DNA from: Bradyrhizobium arachidis
Lineage (GTDB): Bacteria; Pseudomonadota; Alphaproteobacteria; Rhizobiales; Xanthobacteraceae
Assembly: GCF_015291705.1 (NCBI RefSeq)
Contig: NZ_CP030050.1
Span: 6,386,001-6,450,000, forward strand
Length of the DNA: 64,000 nucleotides
Direction: 5' to 3'
The position numbers and the translations under genes are program-made. Positions 51,046 to 60,361 of this stretch are shown here, in pieces (position 1 is the first letter of the stretch; each line of letters starts with the position of its first letter). Below the pieces are notes generated by a model. That model was not told the DNA's origin. It was given only the letters and a program-made list of their open reading frames with translations, and made no database searches.

Positions 51046-53493
51046 GGCGCGCTGGCCGAAATCTGCGAGCAGCTTTGCGATCTCCGCGGCAGGCCGCGCC
51101 GCGCTGAACAGGAAGCCCTGCACCTCGTTGCAGCCCTCCGCACGGAGCCAGTCGAGCTGATCCTCGGTCTCGACGCCTTCCGCGGTCGTCGTGATGTTGA
51201 GGCTGCGGCCAAGGCCCGAGATCGCGCGCACGATCGCGCCACAATCGGGCCGCTGCGCCAGATCCTTGACGAAGGAGCGGTCGATCTTGATCTTGTCGAA
51301 CGGGAAGCTGCGGAGATAGCTGAGGCTGGAATAGCCGGTGCCGAAATCATCCATGGAGATGCCGACGCCGAGCTCGCGCAGCTGATGCAGGATCGCGAGA
51401 TTGGCGTCGGTCTCAGCGAGGAAGATCGATTCGGTGATCTCGAGCTCGAGCCGCTTGGGTGACAGGCCGGACTGCGCCAGCGCCGAGATCACGACCTGAA
51501 CCAGATTGCGGCTGCGAAACTGCGCCGGCGAGAGATTGACGGCGACCTTGACGTCGCTCGGCCATTTCACGGCTTCGGCGCAGGCTTCGCGCAGCACCCA
51601 CTCGCCGAGCTGGGTGATGAGGCCGATGTCTTCGGCAACGGGGATGAACTCCGCCGGCGAGATCATGCCCTTGTCGGGATGACGCCAGCGCAGCAGCGAC
51701 TCGAAGCCTGAGATGCGGTCGGAAGCGATCGACACCAGCGGCTGGTAGTGCAGCTCGAACTCGCCATTGGCGAATGCGCGGCGCAGATCGACCTCCATGT
51801 CGCGGCGCTTCTGCGCCTGGAGATCCATCTCGCGCTCGAAGAAATGGTGCACGCCGCCACCGTCGGACTTCGCCCGGTACAGCGCCATGTCGGCGTTGCG
51901 CATCAATTCTTCCGACGTCGTCCCGTCGCCCGGCGACAGCGCGATGCCGATGCTGGCGCCGATCACCATCTCCTGGCCGTCGATCTCATAGGGTGCGCGC
52001 AGCATGTCGATCAGCAAGGTCGCGCAGGCGCTGGCCTCGTTCGGCGAGACGTCGGCGGCCAGGATCACCGCGAACTCGTCGCCGCCGAGCCGGGCCGCAA
52101 GATTGCCGCCGCGGACGGCGGTGGTGAGCCGCTCGGCAACCTCTTTGAGCAGGCGGTCGCCCGACGGATGGCCGAAGGAGTCGTTGATGTTCTTGAACAG
52201 GTCGAGATCGATATAGAGCACGCCGACGCGCTTGCCGCCGGCCTGGTCGAGCGCCTGCTTCAGGCGCTCCTGGAAATATTCGCGGTTCGGCAGATCGGTG
52301 AGCCCGTCATGGTGCGCCATGTGGGCGATCCGCGCCTCGGCCTTGCGCCGCTCGGTGATGTCGACCACTGCGACGAGATAGCCGTCGCGGTCGTCGAAGG
52401 TGACGAGACGGCCGAACGTAAGCACCTCGATCTCGCTGCCGTCGGCGCGCAGATGTCGCCAGTTGCGCGAGGAGTGATAAGTGTCGCCGACGCGTTCGAG
52501 CGCCTCGGCATGGCTCTCCCATTCGTCCTGCGGCCAGATCTCGTGCAGCTTCATGCGCAGGAAGGTGGCGCGGCTGTAGCCGTAATGCTGGACCGCGGCG
52601 TCGTTGACGCCAAGGAACTGCTTGGTCTCGGCGTCGAACACCCACATAGGCATCGGGTTGTTGTCGAACAGCAGGCGGAACGAGGCGTCGCGCCGCTTCA
52701 AGGCGGTGACGTCGGAGATCGTCAGCGAGACCACGTCGGCAAAGGCGGTGGCGCTGAGGCGGAGGTATCGCCCCTCGTTCTCGATCTCGAGCTGCTCGCC
52801 GCGGCCGCCCGAGACGGCCTTGAGCAGGAATTCCATGATCTCGGGGGCGGCCAGCAGCGTGCTGCCTTCGCCGATCCGCCGCCACAACAGGCTTCCGGTC
52901 GCGAGCTTCAGCAGCGCGCCCGCGCTCTTGTTGTGGTGCACGACCTGGAGATCGAACGGCTTGCCTTCGGCATCGCGCAGCGTCGCCAGCGAAACCACCG
53001 CATCGTCGGTCGAGGAGAAGATCGCGTCGAGGAGATTGTATTGCGCGCCGCGTTCGTTGACATAGGCGCCGATCAGGGTCGCGCCCCAGCGCGAGGCGGT
53101 CGGCAGCGCGAGCACGTCGTAGGTCCGGACCATGCCGTCGCGCACGCAATGCGCGCTCGCCTGGTGAGGCCGGCCGTTCGCGAGCGCACTCGCCACCGCT
53201 TCCGACAGCGCCGTGGCGCAATCGGGCGACAGTTCGGCGACCGGGATGTCCCAGCGCTCCTCGCCGAGCCATTTCTGCACGTAACGTCCGCTGCGCGACA
53301 GCTCGAGCGCGCCGTCATTCCTCAGCAGCGCAATGTGGTCGGCGAGCCGTCCCAGGCTGCCCAGCATCACGTCCTCGTAGCGCGGCAGCCGGTCCCCCGG
53401 CTTCAACGCGGCACGCCATTTGCGTTGAAGCACCGGGATGTCGTCAAACATTTCGGCGGCCGGTTTCCCCGACGCTTTCTTCGCGGCAGTCAT
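51031..53493 (-). CDS. PAS-GGDEF-EAL cyclic-di-GMP protein
   Basis: An 820-residue multidomain protein with no membrane segment. Two or more PAS-like segments occupy residues 1-390 (FRLLFDNNPMPMWVFDAETK), then GGDEF (LAARLGGDEFAVILA), then EAL. The EAL signature reads GFESLLRWRHP: Glu is kept, Ala is Ser. Later EAL residues (AVNLSPAQFRS, MDDFGTGYSSLSYL) are intact. Both synthesis and breakdown of c-di-GMP are possible; one may be regulatory. ATG 53493 was chosen as the start of the acidic-neutral N-terminus. Confidence 0.92.
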   Translation of the reverse strand: MTAAKKASGKPAAEMFDDIPVLQRKWRAALKPGDRLPRYEDVMLGSLGRLADHIALLRNDGALELSRSGRYVQKWLGEERWDIPVAELSPDCATALSEAVASALANGRPHQASAHCVRDGMVRTYDVLALPTASRWGATLIGAYVNERGAQYNLLDAIFSSTDDAVVSLATLRDAEGKPFDLQVVHHNKSAGALLKLATGSLLWRRIGEGSTLLAAPEIMEFLLKAVSGGRGEQLEIENEGRYLRLSATAFADVVSLTISDVTALKRRDASFRLLFDNNPMPMWVFDAETKQFLGVNDAAVQHYGYSRATFLRMKLHEIWPQDEWESHAEALERVGDTYHSSRNWRHLRADGSEIEVLTFGRLVTFDDRDGYLVAVVDITERRKAEARIAHMAHHDGLTDLPNREYFQERLKQALDQAGGKRVGVLYIDLDLFKNINDSFGHPSGDRLLKEVAERLTTAVRGGNLAARLGGDEFAVILAADVSPNEASACATLLIDMLRAPYEIDGQEMVIGASIGIALSPGDGTTSEELMRNADMALYRAKSDGGGVHHFFEREMDLQAQKRRDMEVDLRRAFANGEFELHYQPLVSIASDRISGFESLLRWRHPDKGMISPAEFIPVAEDIGLITQLGEWVLREACAEAVKWPSDVKVAVNLSPAQFRSRNLVQVVISALAQSGLSPKRLELEITESIFLAETDANLAILHQLRELGVGISMDDFGTGYSSLSYLRSFPFDKIKIDRSFVKDLAQRPDCGAIVRAISGLGRSLNITTTAEGVETEDQLDWLRAEGCNEVQGFLFSAARPAAEIAKLLADFGQRASRAA

Positions 53494-53685
53494 TGTAGTC
53501 CCCAACGCACATTCCCCGCGCATCCAATGCAGCGGCGCTTAATGGCGTGTAAAAAGGACGCAGATGCGGGTTCCGATTTAGTGATTATGACAGTTTTAAG
53601 TCAGGTGTTGGTTAGTGGGTGTTAGAGACTATGACGGGCGTTTGAAATGCGGTGCTTGCAATGACGGAGTGTGGATCGACAGCTC

Positions 53686-53781
53686 GTAGGGTGGGCAAAG
53701 CGAAGCGTGCCCACCATTGCCAGATGTGATCGCTGAGAAATGGTGGGCATGGCGCGCAAAGTGCGCGCCTTTCCCACCTAC
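53686..53781. repeat. Intergenic palindrome, family C, copy 2
   Basis: Outer arms GTAGGGTGGGCAAAG and TTTCCCACCTAC match the copy at 29996-30087. The right arm lacks part of the other copy. It lies between the GGDEF/EAL and LysR genes. Confidence 0.85.
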
Positions 53782-53787
53782 GGACCG

Positions 53788-54636
53788 TCATGCCAGCCGC
53801 TCAATCACCACATCCAGCAGCGCGCGCAGGCGGGCCAGCCGCCGCAAGTCGCGGTGATAGCCGACATAGGTGTCGCGGCCGGGCGGGCTCACGCCGATAT
53901 CGAACGCGACGAGCCTTCGATCGCGGTCGCCGAGCGGGCGCGGCAGCACCGCGAGCCCGCTACCGCCGGCGCAGAGCTCGGCCTGCGCCTGCCTGTTGTT
54001 GCTGCGCGCGGCGACTTCCGCCTTCGGCAGTGTGCGCTTCAGCCAGACGGCATCGGGCATATCGGCGAATTCGGTATTCATGGTCACGACGCGGACACCA
54101 CTGCCGTCGCTCGCGTGCGGCGGCTTGCTGCCCTTCCTGCCGTAGAGCGCGTAGGGAATGTGCAGCAGCTTTCGCGAGATCACCTCGGGCTCGCTGAACG
54201 GCTTGATGCGGAAGACGAGATCGGCCTCGCGCCGCGGCAGGCTGTAGAGACGCGCATCGGTCAGAAGCTCGACGATCACCTTCGGGTGGCGCTTGCCAAA
54301 GGCAGCGATCACCGGCGACAGCATCACCGTGCCGAACCAGTCCGACGACGACAGGCGCAGCATGCCGTCGAGCTGCGTCTCCGCGCCGGAAGCGTGCCGC
54401 TCGAGCGCGAGCGCCTCTTCCTCGATCCGCTCGGCATGGCGCAGCACGGCCGTGCCTTCGTCGGTCAGCACGAAACCGTCCGCGGTGCGCTGAAACAGCA
54501 CCTGCCCCAACGCCGTTTCGAGCGCGCGCAGCCGCCGGCCCATCGTCGGCTGGGTCTGGCCGATCTTTCGCGCGGCAGCACCTAGCGTGCCTTCACGTGC
54601 AATCGCCAGGAAGATGCGCAGATCGCTCCAGTCCAT
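53788..54636 (-). CDS. LysR-family regulator
   Basis: A 282-residue LysR-type regulator. The HTH is at residues 1-60 (MDWSDLRIFLAIAREGTLGA, AARKIGQTQPTMGRRLRALE). The effector domain follows (FQRTADGFVLTDEG, LRLSSSDWFGTVMLSP). It is divergent from the zinc-independent oxidoreductase gene with about 100 bases between and likely regulates it. The ATG at 54636 was chosen; upstream codons are not HTH-like. Confidence 0.93.
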   Translation of the reverse strand: MDWSDLRIFLAIAREGTLGAAARKIGQTQPTMGRRLRALETALGQVLFQRTADGFVLTDEGTAVLRHAERIEEEALALERHASGAETQLDGMLRLSSSDWFGTVMLSPVIAAFGKRHPKVIVELLTDARLYSLPRREADLVFRIKPFSEPEVISRKLLHIPYALYGRKGSKPPHASDGSGVRVVTMNTEFADMPDAVWLKRTLPKAEVAARSNNRQAQAELCAGGSGLAVLPRPLGDRDRRLVAFDIGVSPPGRDTYVGYHRDLRRLARLRALLDVVIERLA

Positions 54637-54661
54637 CCAAGAACCCATCATACAAAAACGC

Positions 54662-54672
54662 ACGATCATCGT
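54662..54672. promoter_or_regulatory. Candidate LysR operator
   Basis: A short perfect palindrome ACGATCATCGT in the divergent gap between the LysR gene and the oxidoreductase gene, the position where a LysR operator is expected. No T-N11-A core is clearly assigned. Confidence 0.35.
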
Positions 54673-54740
54673 ACATCCTTGTTGCTTTCCATGCAAAGAT
54701 TCATGGGCCTATTGAAGGTCGACAACGGAGCAAGACGATC

Positions 54741-55733
54741 ATGACGAGACCTTCGACGATGCGCGCGGCCGTGCTGGAGACCCACAACGCGCCCTTACGC
54801 CTCTCAACGATCTCCACGCCCGCCATCGGCTCGCGCGAGGTGCTGGTGCGGGTGCACGCGAGCGGGGTCAATCCGCTCGACACCAAGATCCATTCCGGCG
54901 CAGCCGCACATGCGCGCCATCCTGTCCCGGCGATCCTCGGACTCGATCTCGCCGGCGTGGTCGAACAGACCGGGCGCGAGGTCTCGCGGTTCAAGCCGGG
55001 CGACGAAGTCTATGGCATGACCGGAGGCGTCGGCGGCGTGCAGGGCTCGCTGGCCGAATTCGCCGCCGTCGATGCAGACTTGCTGGCATTGAAGCCGGCC
55101 AATCTGAGCATGCGCGAAGCGGCCGCCCTGCCCCTGATCTTCATCACGGCGTGGGAAGGCCTGATCGACCGCGCGGCGCTGAAGGCCGGCCAGAAGGTGT
55201 TGGTCCATGGCGGCGCAGGCGGTGTCGGCCATGTCGCGATCCAGATCGCGCGTGCGTTCGGAGCAGACGTGTACGCGACGGGCTCGGCGTCGCAGCGCGC
55301 CACCATCGAAGGCTTTGGCGCGGTCTTCATCGACCGCAGCACCGCTGTCGACGTCTACGTCGCGAAGCACACCGGCGGCGGCGGGTTCGACATCGTCTAC
55401 GACACTGTCGGCGGCAAGGTGCTCGATGCCTCCTTCGAAGCCGTGCGCCGTTTCGGTCATGTCGTGAGCGCGCTCGGCTGGGGCACGCATGCGCTGGCGC
55501 CGCTGTCGTTCCGCGCCGCCACCTATTCCGGCGTGTTCACGTTGCTCCCGCTGCTGTCAGGCGAAGGCCGCGCGCATCACGGAGCGATCATGGCGGAGGC
55601 GACGCGCCTGGTTGAGGCCGGCAAGCTCGTGCCGCTGGTCGATCCCAGGCATTTCACGCTGGAGAGCGTTGACGAGGCCTATGCACTGATCAGGGATCAC
55701 GCGACGAAGGGCAAGCTAGTCGTGGATATCTGA
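54741..55733 (+). CDS. Quinone oxidoreductase/zinc-independent MDR
   Basis: A 330-residue medium-chain dehydrogenase/reductase of the quinone oxidoreductase type. The N-terminal catalytic region (VRVHASGVNPLDTKIHSG, ILGLDLAGVVEQTG) lacks the zinc ligands. The Rossmann domain has VLVHGGAGGVGHVAIQIA. It should reduce quinones or enones with NADPH. The ATG at 54741 was chosen; the frame remains open upstream. LysR is divergent and probably regulates it. Confidence 0.9.
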   Translation: MTRPSTMRAAVLETHNAPLRLSTISTPAIGSREVLVRVHASGVNPLDTKIHSGAAAHARHPVPAILGLDLAGVVEQTGREVSRFKPGDEVYGMTGGVGGVQGSLAEFAAVDADLLALKPANLSMREAAALPLIFITAWEGLIDRAALKAGQKVLVHGGAGGVGHVAIQIARAFGADVYATGSASQRATIEGFGAVFIDRSTAVDVYVAKHTGGGGFDIVYDTVGGKVLDASFEAVRRFGHVVSALGWGTHALAPLSFRAATYSGVFTLLPLLSGEGRAHHGAIMAEATRLVEAGKLVPLVDPRHFTLESVDEAYALIRDHATKGKLVVDI

Positions 55734-55756
55734 GATCGAGTTCGCGGCCTGCGCCG

Positions 55757-55996
55757 CTAATCCTCGCTCGAGGCCGCGGAGCGGTTGCGCAAATGAGCCT
55801 GCGACAGCAGGAAGAACAATGCGCGCTCACCATGATATTTGGCGGCCGGCCGGGTGCGGTCGAACCCGTCGGCAAATATCTTGCCGGACTGGTCGCACAC
55901 CTGCCACCGCCAACCGAACCGTTTGCGCCTGGTGAGGATCACTTCGAACATGCCGACGGGCTTGGTCCCCTGCTCCTGCCGGTCCTGCAGGTTCAT
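55757..55996 (-). CDS. Small hypothetical protein
   Basis: A 79-residue soluble protein with MFEVILTRRKRFGWRWQVC and SGKIFADGFDRTRPAAKYHG. Aromatic and basic residues dominate. I recall similar short proteins as conserved hypotheticals in Bradyrhizobium. No domain recognised. ATG 55996 was chosen over TTG 55999. Confidence 0.6.
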   Translation of the reverse strand: MNLQDRQEQGTKPVGMFEVILTRRKRFGWRWQVCDQSGKIFADGFDRTRPAAKYHGERALFFLLSQAHLRNRSAASSED

Positions 55997-56376
55997 CAAC
56001 CTGCGCCGGCCTCCCCCATTGGACGGATGCCCGACATATCACGCAGCAGGATGGAAAGAGAATAAGTTTGATTATCGGAAATACGCATCTTCCACCGGCA
56101 CTTGCGCTGGCCGTAACGAAGTCGCGACACGTCTGGAATAAGCCTTTGGCAGTGGTGTTTTCTTAACCCCCGAACCGCAGCTTGGTAGCGCTGACAGCAA
56201 TATTCAGCGCCGAACACAAGCAAGCGGCTACGATCTGCTTCTGCTCACTTGTGCACACAAGCGCAGAAAGGTAACGGGAGATAGAGCATTGATGCGCCAA
56301 GTGAGAAATATTGTGCCGGATCCGAAGCCCAACGGCAGATCGCATACGGACCATGCGGCATCGCCGCAAAAGCGCC
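55997..56376. other. Intergenic, about 380 bases, nothing supported
   Basis: Short open frames only, without ribosome sites or protein-like composition. It is somewhat AT-richer near 56040-56100. It must hold the promoter of the minus-strand gene at 55757; the gene at 56377 ends here. Confidence 0.4.
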
Positions 56377-57447
56377 TCAGCGCGCCACGACTTCGACTTC
56401 GCCGTCGACGCCGTTCACGACGTTGAAGCCGCGCTCGTAGACCTTGCCCTCGTTCTTGGCGATGGCGCGGTATTCGCCCTCGGAGAGCACGACGCGGGGG
56501 AAGGCGCCGATCGATTCCTTGATGACGTCGCCGCCGGGGGTCAGCACCGACCAGGCGGTGTTGGCGAGCGCCTCGCCGCCCCGGTCGCTGACGAGCTTCA
56601 GCGTGATGACGGCGGCGCGGTGGGTGATGGTGACGTCGGTGAGCTTGCCGGCCTGGACGCGGATGTCCGAGCGCACCACCGAATTGGCGTCGCCATAATT
56701 GGAGATGATGTAGTAGGTGCCCTCCGGCAGCAGCACGACGTCGCCGGCGGCGACGTTCGGCACCAGCGAGGCGCGCTCGCCGGATTCGAACTGGCTGCCC
56801 TTGTAGATCGCGAACGAGATCTGGTTCTGCGGAATGCGGCTGGTGCCGACGCGGCCCTCGATGCGCAGGCCCCCGGCGGGCAGCACGAAGGATTCGCGGT
56901 CGGTCTCGGCCTTCAGGCTGACGGTGCGCACCGCGCTGACGAGGCCGAAGGCGACGTGCACGACGTAGTTGCCGGGCGGCAGCACGATGTTAGGCGTGGC
57001 GTTGCGATCTTCCTTGATCAGTTTGAAGGTGCCGTTCTCGTCGGGACGGTCGGCAAACACCCGCCAGACCAGGCCGCTGGTGATCGCGGCCGAGTCCTTG
57101 CCGTATTTTGCGGTCAGCGACAGCACGCCCTGGCCGGGCACGGCCGCGTTGAGCGGCGCGGCCGGCGGCACGGTTGCGACCGCGGGCGGTGGCATGCTGG
57201 GCGTCACCGGCTGGGTCAGGGTCGGCGGCAGGCTCGGGGGGCCGGCGCCCTGTCCGGACGGCGCCAGCTGGATGGCGTTACCGGGGTCGGGGACCGACGC
57301 GGGCGGCACCGGGGGCGGACGATCGGAGAAAAGCTGCGCCTGCGCGGCGTTTTGGCTTGAAGTGACGACGAACGCGGCAAGGATCAGCGCCGGCAGCAGC
57401 CTGCCGCTGCGCCGCCATCCGATGATGCCGTCACCCCCGCGTGTCAT
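56377..57447 (-). CDS. Exported hypothetical protein with Pro-rich linker
   Basis: A 356-residue protein. After a signal peptide (LLPALILAAFVVTSSQNAAQA) comes a 90-residue Pro-rich linker, then a beta-rich domain with repeated strands: VLPPGNYVVHVAFGLVSAVR, VLLPEGTYYIISNYGDANSV, VVLSEGEYRAIAKNEGK. The three similar pieces suggest tandem carboxypeptidase-regulatory-like or Ig-like folds. Function unknown; probably envelope-associated. Divergent from the patatin gene. Confidence 0.75.
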   Translation of the reverse strand: MTRGGDGIIGWRRSGRLLPALILAAFVVTSSQNAAQAQLFSDRPPPVPPASVPDPGNAIQLAPSGQGAGPPSLPPTLTQPVTPSMPPPAVATVPPAAPLNAAVPGQGVLSLTAKYGKDSAAITSGLVWRVFADRPDENGTFKLIKEDRNATPNIVLPPGNYVVHVAFGLVSAVRTVSLKAETDRESFVLPAGGLRIEGRVGTSRIPQNQISFAIYKGSQFESGERASLVPNVAAGDVVLLPEGTYYIISNYGDANSVVRSDIRVQAGKLTDVTITHRAAVITLKLVSDRGGEALANTAWSVLTPGGDVIKESIGAFPRVVLSEGEYRAIAKNEGKVYERGFNVVNGVDGEVEVVAR

Positions 57448-57680
57448 GTCACCTGCTTTTCACCGAAAACGCGGCAAATTCAAGCCTTGGAACGCCTGGG
57501 AAATACGGACTTTGGAACCGGGCTGACGCCTGCGTGATTAGACCAAAGGCAGCCGGCCCTCGCCACACTCCTGCCCCCTGCTTCCCGAACGGTATAAACC
57601 ATGCTTGGCCCTCGTTCTGGCGGAGCGGATATACGGCGCCTACTCTGGTTGTGGGGGCTGGCCCGGGTAGGAGAGTTTCG

Positions 57681-58709
57681 GTGCTTGAGATCTTGAAGGG
57701 CCGCGGCGCGAACGGCTCCAATGGCGAGAAGGTCGGCCTCGGTAGCATCCGCCGGCCAGTTGTCGGCCTTGCTCTCGGCGGCGGCGCGGCGCGCGGCTTT
57801 GCCCATATCGGAATCCTGAGAACCCTTATCGCCAACGGCATCGTGCCTGATGTCGTGGTCGGCACCTCGATCGGCGCCGTCGTCGGCGGTGCCTATGCGG
57901 CCGGCCAGCTCGACACGCTGGAAGATTGGGGGCGCAGCCTGCAAGGGGTGCGCACCATCCTCGGCTATCTCGACATCCGCCTCAACGGCTCCGGCCTGAT
58001 CGGCGGCGAGAAGCTGGCGACCCGGCTCGAGGAGGCGATCGGCCAGACCCTGATCGAGGACCTGCCGATCAAGTTCGCGACCGTCGCGACCGAGGTCCGA
58101 ACCGGCCACGAGATCTGGCTGACGCGCGGCCGCGTGGTCGATGCGATGCGCGCCTCCTATGCGCTACCCGGCATCTTCTCGCCCGTGCTGATCGGCGACC
58201 GCTGGCTGGTCGACGGCGCGCTGGTCAATCCGGTGCCGGTCTCGGCCGCCCGCGCGCTCGGCGCCGAAGTCGTCATCGCTGCAAATCTTTCCAGCGACAT
58301 CTTCACCCATTCCACGACGATCTATGCGCACGGCGCGATGCCGGAGCCGATCGCGCCCGTTGCCGAGGAGCCGGCCGCCAAGCGGCGCTTCCCGCGCTTC
58401 TTCTCGCCCGAGAAGACCATGAAGCGGGAGTTCTTCGGCGGCGGCGGACGGCCGGGCATCTCCTCGGTGATGGTTGACGCCTTCAACATCATGCAGGACC
58501 GCATCACCCGCGCGCGCCTCGCCGGCGATCCGCCGGACATGCTGATCACGCCGCGGGTCGGTCAGTTCGGCTGGTTCGACTTCCATCGCGCCGAAGATCT
58601 GATCGCGCACGGCACGCGCGCCACCGAGCGCGCGCTGGAGTCGATCCAGGAGGCGATCGAGGTGCTGGCGCCGGCGCCCGCGGGCAACGCACCCAAAGCG
58701 GGCGAGTAA
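57681..58709 (+). CDS. Patatin-like phospholipase
   Basis: A 342-residue patatin-family lipid acyl hydrolase. The oxyanion loop is GLALGGGAARGFAHIG, the nucleophile Ser is in VVGTSIGAVVGGAYA, and the catalytic Asp is in WLVDGALVNPVPV (DGA instead of DGG). A variable C-terminus follows. GTG 57681 was chosen, with GGTAGGAGAG before it. Cytoplasmic by appearance. It would cleave acyl chains from membrane lipids. Confidence 0.92.
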   Translation: MLEILKGRGANGSNGEKVGLGSIRRPVVGLALGGGAARGFAHIGILRTLIANGIVPDVVVGTSIGAVVGGAYAAGQLDTLEDWGRSLQGVRTILGYLDIRLNGSGLIGGEKLATRLEEAIGQTLIEDLPIKFATVATEVRTGHEIWLTRGRVVDAMRASYALPGIFSPVLIGDRWLVDGALVNPVPVSAARALGAEVVIAANLSSDIFTHSTTIYAHGAMPEPIAPVAEEPAAKRRFPRFFSPEKTMKREFFGGGGRPGISSVMVDAFNIMQDRITRARLAGDPPDMLITPRVGQFGWFDFHRAEDLIAHGTRATERALESIQEAIEVLAPAPAGNAPKAGE

Positions 58710-58710
58710 G

Positions 58711-58817
58711 GCGCGACGAGGCCAAATCCTCATCGCGCTTCATCTTGTTGTTGAGCATGATCTTTCCGGAAGACCGCGACGCGCTTTGCGCCAACGCGGT
58801 CCTTCGAGTCCAGATCA
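58711..58817. repeat. Intergenic palindrome, family B, copy 2
   Basis: Shares the CCTCATCGCGCTTCATCTTG and GCATGATCTTTCCGGAA segments with 40240-40337; its right side diverges. It lies between the convergent patatin and CBS genes and overlaps the last bases of the CBS frame. Confidence 0.7.
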
Positions 58818-59243
58818 GGCCGTCTTGATGTAGTCGCGCAGGGCTTCCTGCTCGTTCTCGTATTCCTGGACGCGCCGCTTGACGATGTCGCCGATCGAGA
58901 TCAGGCCGACCACCTTGCCGTTGTCGATCACGGGCAGATGGCGGAACTTGCCTGTCGTCATCATCTCCATGAGCTCGGCGACGGTGTCGGTCTCCTTGCA
59001 GGTCACGACCTTGCGGGTCATGACCTCCGAGACCGGCGCCTCCAGCACGGCGGCGCCGCGATCGCCGAGCACGCGGACGATGTCGCGTTCCGACAGGATG
59101 CCCTCGAGTCGGCTCTGGTTCATCACCAGCACTGCGCCGATCTTCTTCTCGCCGAGCAGCTTGATCGCGGCCGACAGCTTGGCGTCGGGCTCGACGCTCA
59201 TGATCTGGTGGCCCTTGGTGTTGAGAATGGAACGTACCGTCAT
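58815..59243 (-). CDS. CBS-domain pair protein
   Basis: A 142-residue protein made of two CBS domains (SVEPDAKLSAAIKLLGEKKI and TVAELMEMMTTGKFRHLPVI), each with the usual G-xx-S/T ligand positions (ILSERDIVRVL and LISIGDIVKRR). CBS pairs bind adenosyl ligands such as AMP or SAM and regulate partners. Stand-alone, so the partner is unknown. The ATG at 59243 was chosen. Confidence 0.9.
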   Translation of the reverse strand: MTVRSILNTKGHQIMSVEPDAKLSAAIKLLGEKKIGAVLVMNQSRLEGILSERDIVRVLGDRGAAVLEAPVSEVMTRKVVTCKETDTVAELMEMMTTGKFRHLPVIDNGKVVGLISIGDIVKRRVQEYENEQEALRDYIKTA

Positions 59244-59431
59244 TGCTGCCTCCCTGAATCGGAGCCCTCCGCTTTGCGCGGTCCGGACTTGTTCGCGAGT
59301 CTTCAACTAACAGTTTTGGCGCGGGTTTCACGCTCGCGCGCTTGTCGAAGCGTTGCCGCTATGGGCTTGTCGCTTCGGAACATTCTTCGCGCAAATGATG
59401 GATGAATTCGGGCCGCGCCGCAAGCGCTGCT

Positions 59432-60328
59432 TCAAATACGGTCTGAAACGTCCTGTGATGACGCATCCGCAGCATCGCTTCGCACGCGCGGCACGGGATC
59501 GAACAGCGTGAACAAGAGCAGGCCGGCGAAGAAGCCGCCGATATGCGCCTGCCAGGCGACGCTCGTGGTTTCGGCATCGACGCCGATCGCGCCGACGCCA
59601 AAGATGATGTTCACGCCGAACCACACCGCGAGGAAGCCGAGCACCCGCCCGTCGCGCAGCGCGCGCGACAGCGGCAGCGCCGGAACCTTCGCGGCGGTAT
59701 CGGCGTCCGATCGGCTGAACGACAGGAAGCTGCCACGGACGAAGGCGAAGCGGATGGCGGCGGCCATCGCGCCGGACACCGAGGCCGAGGCGCCGATCAT
59801 CGGCGCCACCGCATGCTCATGGGTGACGAGGTGGGCGAGCGCGCCGGCCGCCGCCGTCACCGCCATGAACACGAAGAACCTGACCGCGCCGAAGCGCCGC
59901 GCCAGCGCGCTGCCAAACGGCAGCAGCCACAGCACGTTGAAGCCGAGATGGGTCAAATTGGCGTGCAGCAGCGAATAGGTGACGAAGGTCCAGACCTTGG
60001 CGCCAGCGCCGCCCGGAATTTGCAGGTTCAGCAGCGAGGCATCGTAGCGCTTGGGGATGAAGCCGAAGACGTCGATGGTCCAGTTCTCAAGCTCCGGCGG
60101 CAGCAGCACCCGCAGATGGATCACCGCGAGCAGAACGATATAGGCGGTCAGCGCCACCGGCAGCGTCAGGATCGGCTCACGCGAAGCTTCCCCAGCGGCG
60201 TTCGGTACGGCCGGCTGAGAGTCTTGCGGAGAATTTGGCGGGGAATCCAAGGCAGCTTCGCTTTCGGGCGCGATCGGAGCGTTACGCTTGGAGATAGTCG
60301 CCTTTGCCGGCCTTGCGCAAGTGCACAA
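59432..60328 (-). CDS. Rhomboid family intramembrane protease
   Basis: A six-helix rhomboid-like protein. The catalytic Ser sits in MIGASASVSGAMAA (GASAS) and the catalytic His in AWQAHIGGFFAGLLLF; the first loop holds HANLTHLGFNVLWLLPFG. It would cleave membrane proteins within the bilayer. The start is uncertain: the frame is open from 60505, but that part overlaps a terminator. TTG 60328 is the nearest start, without a clear ribosome site; the true start may be downstream near residue 30. A candidate small RNA lies just upstream. Confidence 0.85.
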   Translation of the reverse strand: MCTCARPAKATISKRNAPIAPESEAALDSPPNSPQDSQPAVPNAAGEASREPILTLPVALTAYIVLLAVIHLRVLLPPELENWTIDVFGFIPKRYDASLLNLQIPGGAGAKVWTFVTYSLLHANLTHLGFNVLWLLPFGSALARRFGAVRFFVFMAVTAAAGALAHLVTHEHAVAPMIGASASVSGAMAAAIRFAFVRGSFLSFSRSDADTAAKVPALPLSRALRDGRVLGFLAVWFGVNIIFGVGAIGVDAETTSVAWQAHIGGFFAGLLLFTLFDPVPRVRSDAADASSQDVSDRI

Positions 60329-60361
60329 AAGGAAAAGGCAGGGCCCTAGGAAAGCCCTGCC
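60327..60361 (-). terminator. Rho-independent terminator on minus strand
   Basis: Stem GGCAGGGC with GCCCTGCC, 9-base loop, followed on the minus strand by TTTTCCTTTT. It faces the rhomboid gene but no annotated gene lies upstream, so it should end a separate minus-strand transcript. Confidence 0.8.
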
